Shown here one piece after another: positions 7,558 through 8,481 of a stretch of DNA of 8,481 bases. Made by a program: the position numbers and the translations under genes. The notes beneath the pieces were generated by a model. It did not search any database. It was not told where the DNA came from and saw nothing but the letters and a program-made list of their open reading frames with translations. The stretch spans positions 1 to 8,481 of the forward strand of contig USLE01000040.1 of the NCBI GenBank assembly GCA_900555465.1, written 5' to 3'. The stretch is from an uncultured Butyricicoccus sp. GTDB lineage: Bacteria; Bacillota; Clostridia; Oscillospirales; Butyricicoccaceae. Each line of letters opens with the position of its first letter. The first letter of the stretch is position 1.

Positions 7558-8481
7558 GTGCACCCGCAATGTAAAGAACAGGCAAAGTTTAAGAAAATTC
7601 TGGGTTATATGCTGGATGTCGCGCTGGCGCTGGCGCTGTTTTATGCGGCGGTGTACCTGCTGCGCAAGGGCACGATCCACTACCGGCCGGAAAGCCAGCA
7701 GCCGCTCGGCATCCTGACCGGCCTGCCGTTTGTGCTGCGCCCGCGCAAAAAAGCGACCACGCCCGAACTGCTGCTCCATGATGTGCTGGTGCTGCTCTCG
7801 GCCTCGTCGTTTGCGCTGCTTTTGACCGAGTATGTGGTCAAGGGCGGCATCCTCATCGGCAACACCGCCATCTGGCAGGGCTTTGTGTACCATGCGGCGA
7901 TCTTCGGGCTGATTTACGTTTTTGTCGCCAATATCCGCCTGACGGCCTGCATCGGCATGGGGCTGACGCTGGTCTACGCGCTGATCGACCATTATGTGAC
8001 CGTGTTCCGCGGCACCCCTGTGCTGCTGAGCGATATCTTTGCGATCGGCACGGCGAAAAACGTGGCCGCGAACTACTCCGCGCCCGTTGAGGTGACCGTG
8101 CTGGTGACCGTCGGCATCGCGGTCGTGTTCTGCGTCGCGGTGTGGCGGGTGCGCCGCCCGGCGAGCGCGCCGCGGCGCTGGCAGTTCCTGAACTGTTCGG
8201 TGCTGCTTGCCTGCTGGCTGATCGGCCTCGAGCTTGCCGGCAACAGCTTCGGCTTCTGGCAGGGCAATCTGGAATACAGCGAGTGGTATTATTTCTGCCG
8301 CACGGCAGGGAACGCGATCGTGGAGCGGCCCGCGGGCTATTCCGAGGAGAACGTAGACCGTGTGACCGCGGCGTACACGGGCGAGCAGGGCGAGATGCGC
8401 CCGAATATCATTATGATCATGAACGAGTCCTTTGCGGATCTGCAGACCATCGGCTCGTTTGAGACCAACGAGGATTACATG
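7558..8481 (+). CDS. LTA synthase / sulfatase family membrane protein, N-terminal part (3' truncated by window edge)
   Basis: An open frame of 308 codons runs from GTG 7558 off the right edge. The N-terminal half is polytopic: hydrophobic segments at about 14-36, 74-94, 106-125, 127-147, 178-196 and 211-228. It is followed by an extracytoplasmic region beginning around 240. The stretch GTPVLLSDIFAIGTAKNVAANY (152-173) resembles the conserved membrane-proximal loop of clostridial LTA-synthase-like proteins. The last visible block, RPNIIMIMNESFADL (281-295), is the start of the alkaline phosphatase/sulfatase-type catalytic domain; E290 matches the first metal-ligand glutamate of LtaS. The catalytic threonine and remaining metal ligands lie beyond the window. 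Such enzymes transfer glycerol-phosphate or related groups from phospholipid to envelope polymers outside the membrane, but family members differ in substrate, so the product is not specified. It starts just 31 bp after the aspS terminator. Confidence 0.85.
   Translation, partial: MHPQCKEQAKFKKILGYMLDVALALALFYAAVYLLRKGTIHYRPESQQPLGILTGLPFVLRPRKKATTPELLLHDVLVLLSASSFALLLTEYVVKGGILIGNTAIWQGFVYHAAIFGLIYVFVANIRLTACIGMGLTLVYALIDHYVTVFRGTPVLLSDIFAIGTAKNVAANYSAPVEVTVLVTVGIAVVFCVAVWRVRRPASAPRRWQFLNCSVLLACWLIGLELAGNSFGFWQGNLEYSEWYYFCRTAGNAIVERPAGYSEENVDRVTAAYTGEQGEMRPNIIMIMNESFADLQTIGSFETNEDYM

Overview
This window is an 8.5 kb stretch of ordinary, densely packed chromosome. All recognisable genes are on the + strand. 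It looks like a GC-rich member of the Firmicutes class Clostridia, probably in the Oscillospiraceae/Butyricicoccaceae neighbourhood. That placement is inferred from the mre-pbp2-minD-mgsA gene order, the style of the MinD and LTA-synthase-like proteins, and strong G/C-ending codon use with good GGAGG-type ribosome binding sites. No taxonomic marker in the window proves it.

Region 1 (about 1-2606) is the end of a rod-shape/cell-wall elongation operon: the C-terminus of MreD, then a complete class B penicillin-binding protein of the PBP2 (MrdA) type. Region 2 (2607-4036) starts with an AT-rich gap carrying a good sigma-70/sigma-A promoter. It drives a MinD-type ATPase followed by a methylglyoxal synthase homolog. 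Region 3 (4037-7526) holds histidyl-tRNA synthetase, a small two-helix membrane protein of lower GC content, and aspartyl-tRNA synthetase, and closes with a strong intrinsic terminator. Region 4 (7558 to the edge) is the N-terminal 308 codons of a polytopic membrane protein of the LTA synthase/sulfatase (alkaline phosphatase superfamily) type, started by GTG.

Functionally, the left part and the last gene concern cell shape, division-site placement and the envelope, and the middle is translation. I see no mobile element, CRISPR array, RNA gene or defence system. Nothing here is convincingly a new system.

Four points deserve a second look. The methylglyoxal synthase has substitutions at positions matching E. 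coli catalytic residues (D71 to E, H98 to Y, S65 to A). The MinD has no MinC or MinE beside it, no C-terminal membrane-targeting helix, and an altered RDxDR motif. A compositionally different membrane mini-gene, containing a perfect 11-bp inverted repeat, splits hisS from aspS. The PBP2 carries a long acidic low-complexity insertion.
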